Source: Planococcaceae bacterium UBA3378
GTDB lineage: Bacteria; Bacillota; Bacilli; Bacillales_A; Planococcaceae
Length of the DNA stretch: 6,537 bases
Direction: 5' to 3'
NCBI GenBank assembly: GCA_002359075.1
Contig: DEQA01000095.1
Coordinates: forward strand, 3,198 to 9,734
The number at the start of each line of letters is the position of its first letter. Within the stretch, counting starts at the first letter, position 1. The notes beneath the pieces are model-generated. The model made no database searches. It was not told where the DNA came from and saw only the letters and a list, made by a program, of their open reading frames with translations. The translations under genes and the position numbers were made by a program. Below, piece by piece: positions 1-5,433 of the stretch.

Positions 1-89
1 CTTTTTCCGATCGAAGAAGTACAGAAGCCTGCAACCTGCTGACGTACTTTATCAAATTCTAGTGTTTTCAATGCGCGCTCTGCAATCAT
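1..89 (-). CDS. mutS2: MutS2 endonuclease/ATPase, N-terminal fragment (runs off left edge)
   Basis: Only the first 29 codons are inside the window. They read MIAERALKTLEFDKVRQQVA and continue GFCTSSIGK, which matches the usual MutS2 opening (a leading helix with LEFxKV, then a short segment ending S-S-x-G-K). The ATG at 89..87 has a good ribosome binding site, GGAGGTG at 96-102, seven bases upstream. The gene starts 23 nt after the polX stop, the same polX-mutS2 order seen in Bacillus. MutS2 proteins are MutS-like ATPases with a C-terminal Smr nuclease domain, and are linked to suppression of recombination or to rescue of collided ribosomes; none of those domains is visible here. The assignment rests on the N-terminal match plus synteny. 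Confidence 0.85.
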   Translation of the reverse strand, partial: MIAERALKTLEFDKVRQQVAGFCTSSIGK

Positions 90-112
90 GAAAGACACCT
101 CCAACAATCAAA

Positions 113-1822
113 TTATTTATGTCTACGGATGAACTCCTCAAATTGATTCACATTCCATGTATTGACGATCAACTCTTTTTTCATCCAAGCCTTCTGTGCA
201 TATTTTACACCAATATCCATGAATCGTAATTGATCGATGGCATGGGCATCGGTATTAATGGCAATTGGGACATTTTTCTCCATCGCCATTTGCAAATATT
301 CAGTTGCTAAATCGAGCCGGTAAGGATTTGCATTTAATTCTAAAATTTTACCATACTCTGCCGCCCATTCAATCAGCTGCGGTACGTCCGGATCATATCC
401 AGTACGCTGCCCGATAATACGGCCTGTCGGGTGGGCAATCATATGGACAAACGGATTTTTCACTGCTGCAAAAAGCCGTTCCATAATTTTTTCTTGAGCT
501 TGCGAAAAGCTGGAATGAATGGACGCAATGACAAAATCAAGTTCCCGCATCACGTCATCGTCGAAATCAAGGCTTGCGTCCGGTAAAATATCCATCTCTG
601 TGCCGCGGAATAAACGGAACTCGGGATGTGCTTCATTGAACGCAAATATTTCCAGTTTTTGCTTGTCCAACCGTTCCGGCGTCAGCCCATTTGCTACTTT
701 TAAATACTGGGAGTGATCTGTAATGACCCCATATTGGTAACCGCGGGCAATTAATGCCTCTCCCATCTCTGCCACCGAATGAGCCCCATCGGACCATGTT
801 GTATGCATATGAAGATCACTCACGATATCCTCAAGCTGCGGAAGTCCTGCAAGCTCATCCAGACGCTCCAGCTCACGGCCGCTTTCCCGGACAGTCGGCG
901 GAATGAACGGCAGATCGAAATGGGCAAAAAATGATTCCTCCGAGTCGAATGTAAGAACCGTGCCATCCGGCTGTTCGACTCCGTATTCACTGATTTTTTT
1001 GCCTTGCGATTTTGCCAGCTGGCGCATTCGTACATTATGAGCCTTTGAACCGGTAAAGTGATGCAGCGCCGTTGCAAATTCATGCTGCTTCACCAGCCGG
1101 AAATCCACACTCACAGGGTTTTCCAAATCCAATGTAACAGATACCTTTGTATCGCCGGCTGCAATGGTCTCTTCGACCGGCAAAAGGGATAAAATAGCTT
1201 CCCGCACGGCTTTTGGATCTTCTGTCGCAATAATGAAGTCGATATCCTTACTTGTTTCCGTTACACGCCGGAAGCTGCCTGCAACAGAAAACCGCTGCAC
1301 TTCAGGTAAACTTGCAAGCAGCTTATTTATATCAAACACAATGAGCTCGAGCTCCCAGACAGGCAGTCGTTCGGCACGGGCACCGAAGTTTTCAAGCTCT
1401 TTTAAGATCTTTTCCTCTGTCTTTGCCCCAAACCCGGCCAAGGCTCTTACTTGTCCTGTCTCACAGGCTGCCTTCAGCGACTGTGCATCTACAATGTTCA
1501 GCTCCTGATACAGTTTGGCCAGTTTTTTCCCGCCAAGACCAGGTAATTTCATTAATGGTACGAGACCTTTTGGTACTGCTGCCTCCAGCTCTTCAAGAAC
1601 ACTTGATTTACCTGTTTCCATTAGTTCATGTATGACAGCAGCTGTTCCTTTTCCTATTCCTTTGATGGCTGTAATATCATCTATTTGACTAAGGCTGCGT
1701 TCATCTGTCTCCAATGCTGCAGCTGCTTTGCGGAATGCTGACACCTTAAATGGATTTTCCGCCTGCAATTCCATATATAATGCGATTTTCTCCAATGTAC
1801 GGATAATGATTTTTTTATTCAA
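113..1822 (-). CDS. polX: DNA polymerase/3'-5' exonuclease PolX
   Basis: Bacterial family-X DNA polymerase, a cytosolic gap-filling repair enzyme, 569 aa (B. subtilis PolX is about 570). Visible domains in order: an N-terminal 8-kDa-type region with helix-hairpin-helix motifs (IKGIGKGTAAVI at 53-64, LPGLGGKKLAKLY at 93-105, LAGFGAKTEEKIL at 128-140); the nucleotidyltransferase site with GSFRR at 182-186, the acidic pair D193/D195 in KDIDF, and D240 in VDFR; then a C-terminal PHP metal-dependent nuclease domain with DLHMHTTWSDG (336-346), ITDHS (H370), GTEMDI (E409), ASIHSSF (H436), IAHPTG (H464) and NTDAH (D525, H527). All catalytic groups look intact. I chose the TTG at 1822..1820 because AGAGGAGG lies 8 nt upstream. 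A longer frame from a TTG at 1849 would run through that binding site. The gene lies between cvpA and mutS2, 69 nt after the cvpA stop. Confidence 0.96.
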   Translation of the reverse strand: MNKKIIIRTLEKIALYMELQAENPFKVSAFRKAAAALETDERSLSQIDDITAIKGIGKGTAAVIHELMETGKSSVLEELEAAVPKGLVPLMKLPGLGGKKLAKLYQELNIVDAQSLKAACETGQVRALAGFGAKTEEKILKELENFGARAERLPVWELELIVFDINKLLASLPEVQRFSVAGSFRRVTETSKDIDFIIATEDPKAVREAILSLLPVEETIAAGDTKVSVTLDLENPVSVDFRLVKQHEFATALHHFTGSKAHNVRMRQLAKSQGKKISEYGVEQPDGTVLTFDSEESFFAHFDLPFIPPTVRESGRELERLDELAGLPQLEDIVSDLHMHTTWSDGAHSVAEMGEALIARGYQYGVITDHSQYLKVANGLTPERLDKQKLEIFAFNEAHPEFRLFRGTEMDILPDASLDFDDDVMRELDFVIASIHSSFSQAQEKIMERLFAAVKNPFVHMIAHPTGRIIGQRTGYDPDVPQLIEWAAEYGKILELNANPYRLDLATEYLQMAMEKNVPIAINTDAHAIDQLRFMDIGVKYAQKAWMKKELIVNTWNVNQFEEFIRRHK

Positions 1823-1830
1823 TGCCGTTG

Positions 1831-1838
1831 CCTCCTCT
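1831..1838 (-). promoter_or_regulatory. polX ribosome binding site (decides TTG start)
   Basis: AGAGGAGG on the minus strand, separated by 8 nt (CAACGGCA) from the TTG at 1822. It selects the 569-residue product over the nine-residue-longer reading that begins at 1849. Confidence 0.85.
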
Positions 1839-1849
1839 GATAATCGCAA

Positions 1850-1880
1850 AAATACTTCTCCCTAACCGAGAGAAGTATTT
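1850..1880 (-). terminator. Stem-loop between cvpA and polX, terminator-like or RNA-processing site
   Basis: A perfect 11-bp inverted repeat: AAATACTTCTC (1850-1860) and GAGAAGTATTT (1870-1880), with a 9-nt loop. Read on the minus strand, the descending arm ends in a run of five T, followed 12 nt later by the polX ribosome binding site. The stem is AT-rich and the T run short. It could be a partial terminator that lowers polX expression relative to zapA-cvpA, or a stabilising or processing hairpin. The sequence does not decide which. Confidence 0.45.
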
Positions 1881-1891
1881 ACGTTTTGTCA

Positions 1892-2431
1892 TTATTTTGA
1901 GTAAATATACCACCAATTTTGGAACATCGACGAAATAAACGGCGTATGCTCCAGCATTAACCCGGTGATTATCGACCCATCGAGCCGTGCCTGTATACTT
2001 TCCAGCGGCAGAAGTGCCAATACATACATGAAGATAAACAATAAGAAATATACCTCTATAAAGCCAAGCACTGCTCCCAGCAGACGGTTGATGCTGCCAA
2101 GGACGGGCAAATATTTTAAGAAATCCAGCATAGATCCAAGAATCTGTAAAAGAATCTTCACTACAAAGAAAATAAGGGCAAACGCGATGACCCGGTAAAA
2201 GGTACGGTCTGCATCAATTCCGGCAAGCGCCAATGTAGAAGTCGCACTTTCCGAAAAACCCGGATAGGGAATCCACAGTAAAAACTTCTGCGCAAGCGGC
2301 TTATAATAGATGAGCGCCACTATAACAGCGAGCAGGAATCCAAACATATGAATAGCCTGCACGACCAGGCCCCGTCTCGCTCCTACAACAATGCCCGCCA
2401 TAAAAATAAGCAATATTAATAAATCCAGCAT
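1892..2431 (-). CDS. cvpA: CvpA family membrane protein
   Basis: 179-residue integral membrane protein of the CvpA family (YshB in B. subtilis; E. coli CvpA is named for a role in colicin V production). Four hydrophobic segments are visible at about 1-18, 22-42, 79-99 and 118-141. The family's conserved G-x-R-R-G-L turn appears as GARRGLV at 17-23, and NRLLGAVLG at 115-123 leads into the last helix. The ATG at 2431 follows the zapA stop by 5 nt, with AAAGGA about 9 nt upstream inside the zapA coding end, so translation is probably coupled to zapA. The biochemical function of the family is not settled. Family assignment is secure from the N-terminal motif, topology and the zapA-cvpA-polX order. 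Confidence 0.9.
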   Translation of the reverse strand: MLDLLILLIFMAGIVVGARRGLVVQAIHMFGFLLAVIVALIYYKPLAQKFLLWIPYPGFSESATSTLALAGIDADRTFYRVIAFALIFFVVKILLQILGSMLDFLKYLPVLGSINRLLGAVLGFIEVYFLLFIFMYVLALLPLESIQARLDGSIITGLMLEHTPFISSMFQNWWYIYSK

Positions 2432-2436
2432 TTACT

Positions 2437-2697
2437 TCAATCCTTTAACTTTTTCAGTTGCTCCTCAAGCGCCTCAACTTGCTCTTTCAGTTTTAGGTAC
2501 TCATGAACGGTATTTACAGCTGTTAACACAGCGAGCTTTGCATTATCCAATGTTGGATTATGTTCGCCGATTTCACGCATTTTATCATCTACCATTGAAG
2601 CGACTAACCTCATGTGGCCTGTAGATTCAGGCCCAACAATCTTATACGTCTGCCCGTATATTTCTACTGAAATCCGGTTTTTTTCTTGTTCAGCCAA
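2437..2697 (-). CDS. zapA: Cell division protein ZapA
   Basis: 86-residue FtsZ-associated protein that helps bundle FtsZ filaments at the division site in the cytoplasm. Visible features are the N-terminal beta segment ISVEIYGQTYKIVG (9-22), the conserved core VASMVDDKMREI (32-43), LDNAKLAVLTAVN (50-62), and a C-terminal coiled-coil with charged heptads (about 66-86, LKLKEQVEALEEQLKKLKD), as expected for ZapA; B. subtilis ZapA is about 85 aa. I chose the TTG at 2697..2695, giving MAEQEKN. A longer frame from a GTG at 2739 would add a hydrophobic 14-residue stretch that ZapA proteins lack and would translate the G-rich ribosome binding site. It is the first gene of the zapA-cvpA-polX-mutS2 group, with a candidate promoter at 2819-2848. 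Confidence 0.93.
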   Translation of the reverse strand: MAEQEKNRISVEIYGQTYKIVGPESTGHMRLVASMVDDKMREIGEHNPTLDNAKLAVLTAVNTVHEYLKLKEQVEALEEQLKKLKD

Positions 2698-2703
2698 ATT
2701 GAA

Positions 2704-2710
2704 CCCCCCC
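2704..2710 (-). promoter_or_regulatory. zapA ribosome binding site, a run of seven G
   Basis: Directly before the zapA TTG the minus strand reads GGTGGGGGGGTTCAAT. The G7 run lies 6 nt from the start codon and replaces a normal AGGAGG. It can still pair with the 16S 3' end, partly through G-U pairs. The homopolymer is unusual for a housekeeping gene. Confidence 0.6.
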
Positions 2711-2777
2711 ACCAGCATAAGCAATAACAACCTAAGCACCTAAGCCTGCTAATCTTGTTTCGGCTTCTTGCTTAAAG

Positions 2778-2791
2778 GGCAGATATCTGCC
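2778..2791. repeat. 14-bp perfect palindrome in the zapA leader
   Basis: GGCAGATATCTGCC is perfectly self-complementary and lies about 80 nt upstream of the zapA start, just downstream of the predicted promoter. In DNA it could be a dimeric repressor site. As RNA it is too tightly closed for a stable hairpin. Function unknown. Confidence 0.55.
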
Positions 2792-2818
2792 TCGATTATG
2801 TATAAAATCATAATATAT

Positions 2819-2848
2819 ATCATACCATTTACCATTTAAACATAGCAA
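2819..2848 (-). promoter_or_regulatory. Candidate sigma-A promoter for zapA-cvpA-polX-mutS2
   Basis: On the minus strand TTGCTA (2848-2843) and TATGAT (2824-2819) are separated by 18 nt: four of six matches to the -35 consensus and five of six to the -10. Transcription would start near 2812, giving a leader of about 115 nt. The -35 overlaps one arm of the inverted repeat at 2838-2876. The prediction rests only on consensus matching in an AT-rich region. Confidence 0.5.
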
Positions 2849-2876
2849 CTTATTCCCTGTTTCATCTGCTATGTTT
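2838..2876. repeat. 10-bp inverted repeat over the zapA -35 region
   Basis: AAACATAGCA (2838-2847) and TGCTATGTTT (2867-2876) are perfect inverted repeats with a 19-nt spacer. A third copy of the core, ATAGCA at 2881-2886, can pair with the middle TGCTAT instead, with an 8-nt loop. There is no strong T run on either side, so it does not look like an ordinary terminator. An operator is an alternative. Confidence 0.6.
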
Positions 2877-2950
2877 TATAATAGCAAAATACCTATTTTC
2901 CTTTCACCTGCTTGCCATAAAATAAAGAATGTCCCTCTCCTTTACTCCAC

Positions 2951-3082
2951 TTAAAAATGGTCCGGCAAAATACTGGTGACAAAGGCGTTGTCACAAATAG
3001 CGGCATTATTAGCCTTTGTTCCTTCGTTGCGTTCCTGCAGCCGCGTGATACGTCCGTCATCCGCTACTGAAAGCCCTGAATT
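2951..3082 (-). other. Start-less protein-like open frame, possible gene relic or intergenic repeat
   Basis: Between two TAA codons on the minus strand lies a 43-residue frame with ordinary protein-like composition, containing GRITRLQERNEGTKANNAAI and ending in PDHF. It has no ATG/GTG/TTG start with a ribosome binding site at its head. The other minus frame and the plus strand (2976-3206) are also open over much of the same stretch, so openness is weak evidence of coding. I do not recognise a family. It could be the 3' end of a lost gene or part of a dispersed intergenic repeat. Confidence 0.3.
2976..2994. repeat. Small perfect hairpin with a competing partner
   Basis: GTGACAA (2976-2982) and TTGTCAC (2988-2994) form a 7-bp stem with the 5-nt loop AGGCG. 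ACAAAGGC (2979-2986), which overlaps this stem and loop, is also the exact reverse complement of GCCTTTGT (3012-3019), so two mutually exclusive folds are possible. Confidence 0.5.
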
Positions 3083-3123
3083 TTACTTATATAAAATTTC
3101 TTTTTCTTTGTTTGCCGACCTTC

Positions 3124-3192
3124 AAAAAATTACGGCAGGCTGTATTGGTACAATCGAGCGGTATGTAAAGCTCCTTTTCTCCAACGCCTGCC
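3124..3192 (-). terminator. Possible intrinsic terminator after nnr
   Basis: Just after the nnr stop, the minus strand carries GGCAGGC (3192-3186) and GCCTGCC (3140-3134), extended inward by a TTGG/CCAA match. After four bases comes TTTTTT (3129-3124). The arms are about 45 nt apart, so the loop is long for a terminator. It is the only candidate for ending the nnr transcript before zapA. Confidence 0.35.
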
Positions 3193-3200
3193 TGCAAGTT

Positions 3201-4709
3201 TCATAGCCTTTTTCGGACATATTCAATAATGTCAAGCGGTAGAACGCCATATGTCGACCATTCCAACCCTAACTGTTCAGCCGCATGGGCATGCTGGTAG
3301 CTGGCTGCCAGAAGAGCATCTTTCGCATCAGCTCCCTGCGAAAGAAAGGAAGCGACCAATCCAGTCAATACATCCCCACTTCCTCCCTTTCCTAACGCAT
3401 CATTGCCATATGGATTGATCCATTGTTCTCCTGCAGGAGTCGTGATAATCGGACGATGCCCCTTTAGCAATAAATAGATACCGTGTTTTCTTGCAAACTG
3501 TTTAGCCACGTCCAGTCGATTCTCTTCCACCTCTCGAACCGAAAGCTCCGTCAGATGTGCCATTTCACCTGGGTGCGGCGTGAATATCACATCTCCGTTG
3601 TACGCCTTTAACTCCGTTAATAACCTGCTTGCAAAATATAGCCCGTCTGCATCAATCACAACTGTCTGTTCTGTTAACTCGTCCAATATTTGGCGAATGA
3701 GAGAAGCTCCATCCGTCCCTCTCCCCATCCCAGGTCCAAGCACGACTGTTTGAAAGACTGAGAAATCGACTTGCTCATTAATATTATTCGCTGTGATCGC
3801 GCCGTCTGTATCGTGCAACGGGATAAAAAGACATTCCGGAGACTGGGCCGCAACAATAGGATAAATTGTTTCAGGGACCGCTAGAGTAACAAGCCCTGCT
3901 CCTGTATAAAAAGCTGCTTTTGCTGTATAAACTGGAGCACCGATATACTGTCTGCAGCCCCCGATTACAAGAACATGCCCAAACGTTCCTTTATGACCTT
4001 GTACAGGACGTTTAGGCAACGCAGCTTCTGCTGTTTTGGCATCCAGTAGTTTAGGCAGCTCTAATTGCAGCTCTTCCGCAAGCCGGGGAGGAACAGAAAT
4101 ATCAGCGCAAATTACCTCACCTATATATTGGGGCCCCTGTCGGAGATAGAACCCCTTTTTTGGCAAAACAAAGGTAATTGTTTTGTCTGCCTGCACAGCC
4201 ATGCTCAGCACCTCTCCTGTATTTGCATTAACACCACTCGGGATATCAACAGCATAGACATATTTATCGGCGCTGTTTACCTTCCCGATCAACGAATAGA
4301 ATGGTTCGCGAACCTCACCTGTCAAACCCGTTCCAAGAAGGGCATCTATAATGATATCCGTACCTTCTATTTGGGCATCCTTTGCGTTTACAATCGGGAG
4401 CTTTCGATTTTTATACACCTCGTAATGCACCTTTGCATCACCCTTAATGTCCTTTTCTTCTACACAGCATATAAGCATAACATCATAGCCGAAATCAAAA
4501 AGCCTGCGGGCGATAACAAACCCGTCGCCTCCATTATTGCCGCTGCCTGCTACTACTGCTATTTTTGTTTTTCTATCCGGAAAATCCTGCATGACCTCCT
4601 TGACAACTGCTGCGCCGGCGTTTTCCATAAGGACAACACCCGGCAAACCAATTTCTTTCATTGTATATTGATCCAATAACCGCATTTCTGCCTGCCCTGC
4701 AACATACAT
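3201..4709 (-). CDS. nnr: Bifunctional NAD(P)H-hydrate epimerase / ADP-dependent NAD(P)H-hydrate dehydratase
   Basis: 502-residue fused metabolite-repair enzyme acting in the cytosol. The N-terminal YjeF_N domain (about 1-215) epimerises R and S forms of hydrated NAD(P)H. The C-terminal ribokinase-like domain (about 225-502) dehydrates the S form using ADP. Visible N-domain motifs are GSGNNGGDG (55-63), DALLGTGL (122-129) and VDIPSGVNANTG (154-165). In the C domain are HKGTFGHVLVIGG (239-251), LGPGMG (324-329), DADGL (353-357), TPHPGEM (377-383) and the signature GNDALGKGGSGDVLTG (435-450), with the likely catalytic Asp at 446. Length is typical of the fusion and no key motif is missing. The ATG at 4709 is chosen over a frame beginning 16 codons upstream because GGAGGG lies 6 nt before it. 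It appears to be transcribed alone. Confidence 0.95.
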   Translation of the reverse strand: MYVAGQAEMRLLDQYTMKEIGLPGVVLMENAGAAVVKEVMQDFPDRKTKIAVVAGSGNNGGDGFVIARRLFDFGYDVMLICCVEEKDIKGDAKVHYEVYKNRKLPIVNAKDAQIEGTDIIIDALLGTGLTGEVREPFYSLIGKVNSADKYVYAVDIPSGVNANTGEVLSMAVQADKTITFVLPKKGFYLRQGPQYIGEVICADISVPPRLAEELQLELPKLLDAKTAEAALPKRPVQGHKGTFGHVLVIGGCRQYIGAPVYTAKAAFYTGAGLVTLAVPETIYPIVAAQSPECLFIPLHDTDGAITANNINEQVDFSVFQTVVLGPGMGRGTDGASLIRQILDELTEQTVVIDADGLYFASRLLTELKAYNGDVIFTPHPGEMAHLTELSVREVEENRLDVAKQFARKHGIYLLLKGHRPIITTPAGEQWINPYGNDALGKGGSGDVLTGLVASFLSQGADAKDALLAASYQHAHAAEQLGLEWSTYGVLPLDIIEYVRKRL

Positions 4710-4715
4710 ATGAAA

Positions 4716-4721
4716 CCCTCC
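4716..4721 (-). promoter_or_regulatory. nnr ribosome binding site (decides ATG start)
   Basis: GGAGGG on the minus strand, 6 nt (TTTCAT) before the ATG at 4709. The longer in-frame reading from 4757 would translate this site as Gly-Gly and add 16 residues before the conserved MYVAGQAEMR opening. Confidence 0.8.
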
Positions 4722-4748
4722 ATTTCTTCTTACCCGCTTACAGCTTGT

Positions 4749-4768
4749 ACTAGCCATCTACTGCTAGT
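4749..4768. repeat. Short inverted repeat upstream of nnr
   Basis: ACTAGC (4749-4754) and GCTAGT (4763-4768) are perfect inverted repeats around 8 nt, about 40-60 bp upstream of the nnr start. A weak -35-like TTGTCT lies beside it, without a good -10. It could be an operator, or chance. Confidence 0.3.
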
Positions 4769-4825
4769 GTAAGACAATAGATGCTTCTTTTACATCCTCT
4801 AACCCTTTAAATAATTCCTCTTTTG

Positions 4826-4857
4826 AAAAATAAAAAACACTTCCCTGGAAGGAAGTG
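4826..4857 (-). terminator. Strong intrinsic terminator closing the peptide/164-residue gene unit
   Basis: On the minus strand CACTTCC (4857-4851) pairs perfectly with GGAAGTG (4844-4838) around a 6-nt loop, followed immediately by TTTTTTATTTTT (4837-4826). This is a textbook rho-independent terminator for transcripts coming from the right. It lies about 80 nt beyond the stop of the 164-residue gene and upstream of nnr, so nnr probably has its own promoter. Confidence 0.9.
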
Positions 4858-4863
4858 CCTTGA

Positions 4864-4898
4864 GTGAATTATTGGTTAAGTGAATTATTGGTTAAGTG
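4864..4898. repeat. 16-bp tandem duplication
   Basis: TGAATTATTGGTTAAG occurs twice in direct succession (4865-4880 and 4881-4896) with no mismatch, followed by the first two bases of a third copy. It lies between the stop of the 164-residue gene and its terminator and looks like a recent slippage duplication. Confidence 0.9.
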
Positions 4899-4899
4899 T

Positions 4900-4944
4900 C
4901 GTTGTATTCCATTCAACGTTAAGTAGAGGCTGTAACCGCTACTT
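4900..4944. repeat. Two small hairpins at the 3' end of the 164-residue gene
   Basis: CGTTG (4900-4904)/CAACG (4914-4918) and AAGTAG (4921-4926)/CTACTT (4939-4944) are short perfect inverted repeats, the second overlapping the stop codon of the 164-residue gene. With the terminator at 4826-4857 they give a structured 3' untranslated region. Each alone is short enough to occur by chance. Confidence 0.35.
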
Positions 4945-5433
4945 TCTAGAGATAAGGTGTGTTAAGTGGACTTGCTGCGGCTCATCATAAAGCTGCATTG
5001 TCAATTCTTGATTGATGATGTCGATTTGGATATCCTCAAGCAAAGAAGCAAAGTGAGAAAATCGATCATCAAATTTCGGCTGGCGCTGTGTTGCCATATA
5101 GCCAACCACAATCGTATAGGGTTTCTCGAACTCATACTCTACATGGAGAGCGCCGTAAACCATCTGGTGCTGTATAAAATCATATACATAGCATCCTTTT
5201 GCATCAAGTCCGTCAATCAAGAAAGCTTTCGGACATAAAATAATCGGGACCATATCAACAGAGGGCCCTTCCTTATTTACATCTTGAAGGCTTTGCTGCA
5301 GCATCTGTGCAAGAACGTTTTTATGTAGAATTGGCTGCTGATACGGTATGATGGAAGCTGCCGATCGAATCGAGCACGGAATCGTTAAATAAGTCGGACC
5401 CCCATATACTTTTGTTAGGGTTTCTTTAATCAA
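4939..5433 (-). CDS. Uncharacterised 164-residue protein, overlapping the peptide gene
   Basis: I do not recognise the family. The frame encodes a soluble-looking, mixed alpha/beta-type protein with no signal peptide or membrane segment. It has a hydrophobic-polar N-terminal half (TYLTIPCSI, IIPYQQPIL, MVPIILCPKAFLIDGL), then YEFEKPYTIVVGYMA and an acidic C-terminal helix (about 121-150). Three cysteines are present. The only start near the 5' end is the TTG at 5433, which shares bases with the upstream stop (TTGA). No ribosome binding site precedes it, and an in-frame TGA lies three codons upstream. Either translation is coupled to the peptide gene or this is a 5'-truncated remnant of a larger gene. 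Base composition is intermediate. A strong terminator follows. Confidence 0.6.
   Translation of the reverse strand: MIKETLTKVYGGPTYLTIPCSIRSAASIIPYQQPILHKNVLAQMLQQSLQDVNKEGPSVDMVPIILCPKAFLIDGLDAKGCYVYDFIQHQMVYGALHVEYEFEKPYTIVVGYMATQRQPKFDDRFSHFASLLEDIQIDIINQELTMQLYDEPQQVHLTHLISRK

Larger units (their letters stand above)
2740..3200. other. Gene-poor stretch between nnr and zapA
   Basis: No reading frame here has both a plausible start and ribosome binding site and a recognisable product. Going toward zapA it holds: a terminator-like long hairpin after nnr (3124-3192); a start-less protein-like frame (2951-3082) with overlapping hairpins (2976-3019); nested ATAGCA/TGCTAT repeats (2838-2886); a candidate zapA promoter (2819-2848); and a 14-bp palindrome (2778-2791). 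The nnr frame stays open for 37 codons past its stop (to 3087), but nothing there is recognisable. RNase HIII (rnhC), which I recall as the neighbour of zapA in B. subtilis, is not visible on either strand. Confidence 0.7.

Noticed and set aside
820..1083. 87-codon minus-strand open frame inside polX
   Set aside because: It lies in another frame of polX on the same strand, has no ribosome binding site, and polX is complete with all motifs across it.
1164..1635. Two plus-strand open frames (114 and 70 codons) opposite polX
   Set aside because: They are antisense to a fully conserved coding region, rich in Ser/Arg as expected of complements of normal codons, and lack translation signals.
3087..3200. 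Continuation of the nnr frame for 37 codons past its TGA, suggesting read-through or a C-terminal extension
   Set aside because: nnr already has the normal family length and ending. The continuation is unrecognised and is followed by no conserved feature.
2976..3206. 76-codon plus-strand frame in the nnr-zapA gap, starting at GTG
   Set aside because: The start lies within a hairpin without a ribosome binding site, and the product is Ser/Leu-rich and unrecognised. The minus strand of the same stretch reads at least as protein-like.
3132..3206. 24-codon ATG frame overlapping the nnr stop (ATGA)
   Set aside because: No ribosome binding site; the basic 24-residue product is unrecognised and the frame lies within the terminator-like hairpin.
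4065..4679. 204-codon plus-strand open frame opposite nnr
   Set aside because: It is antisense to the intact epimerase domain. Its His/Cys/Ile-rich product and lack of a ribosome binding site indicate a shadow frame.
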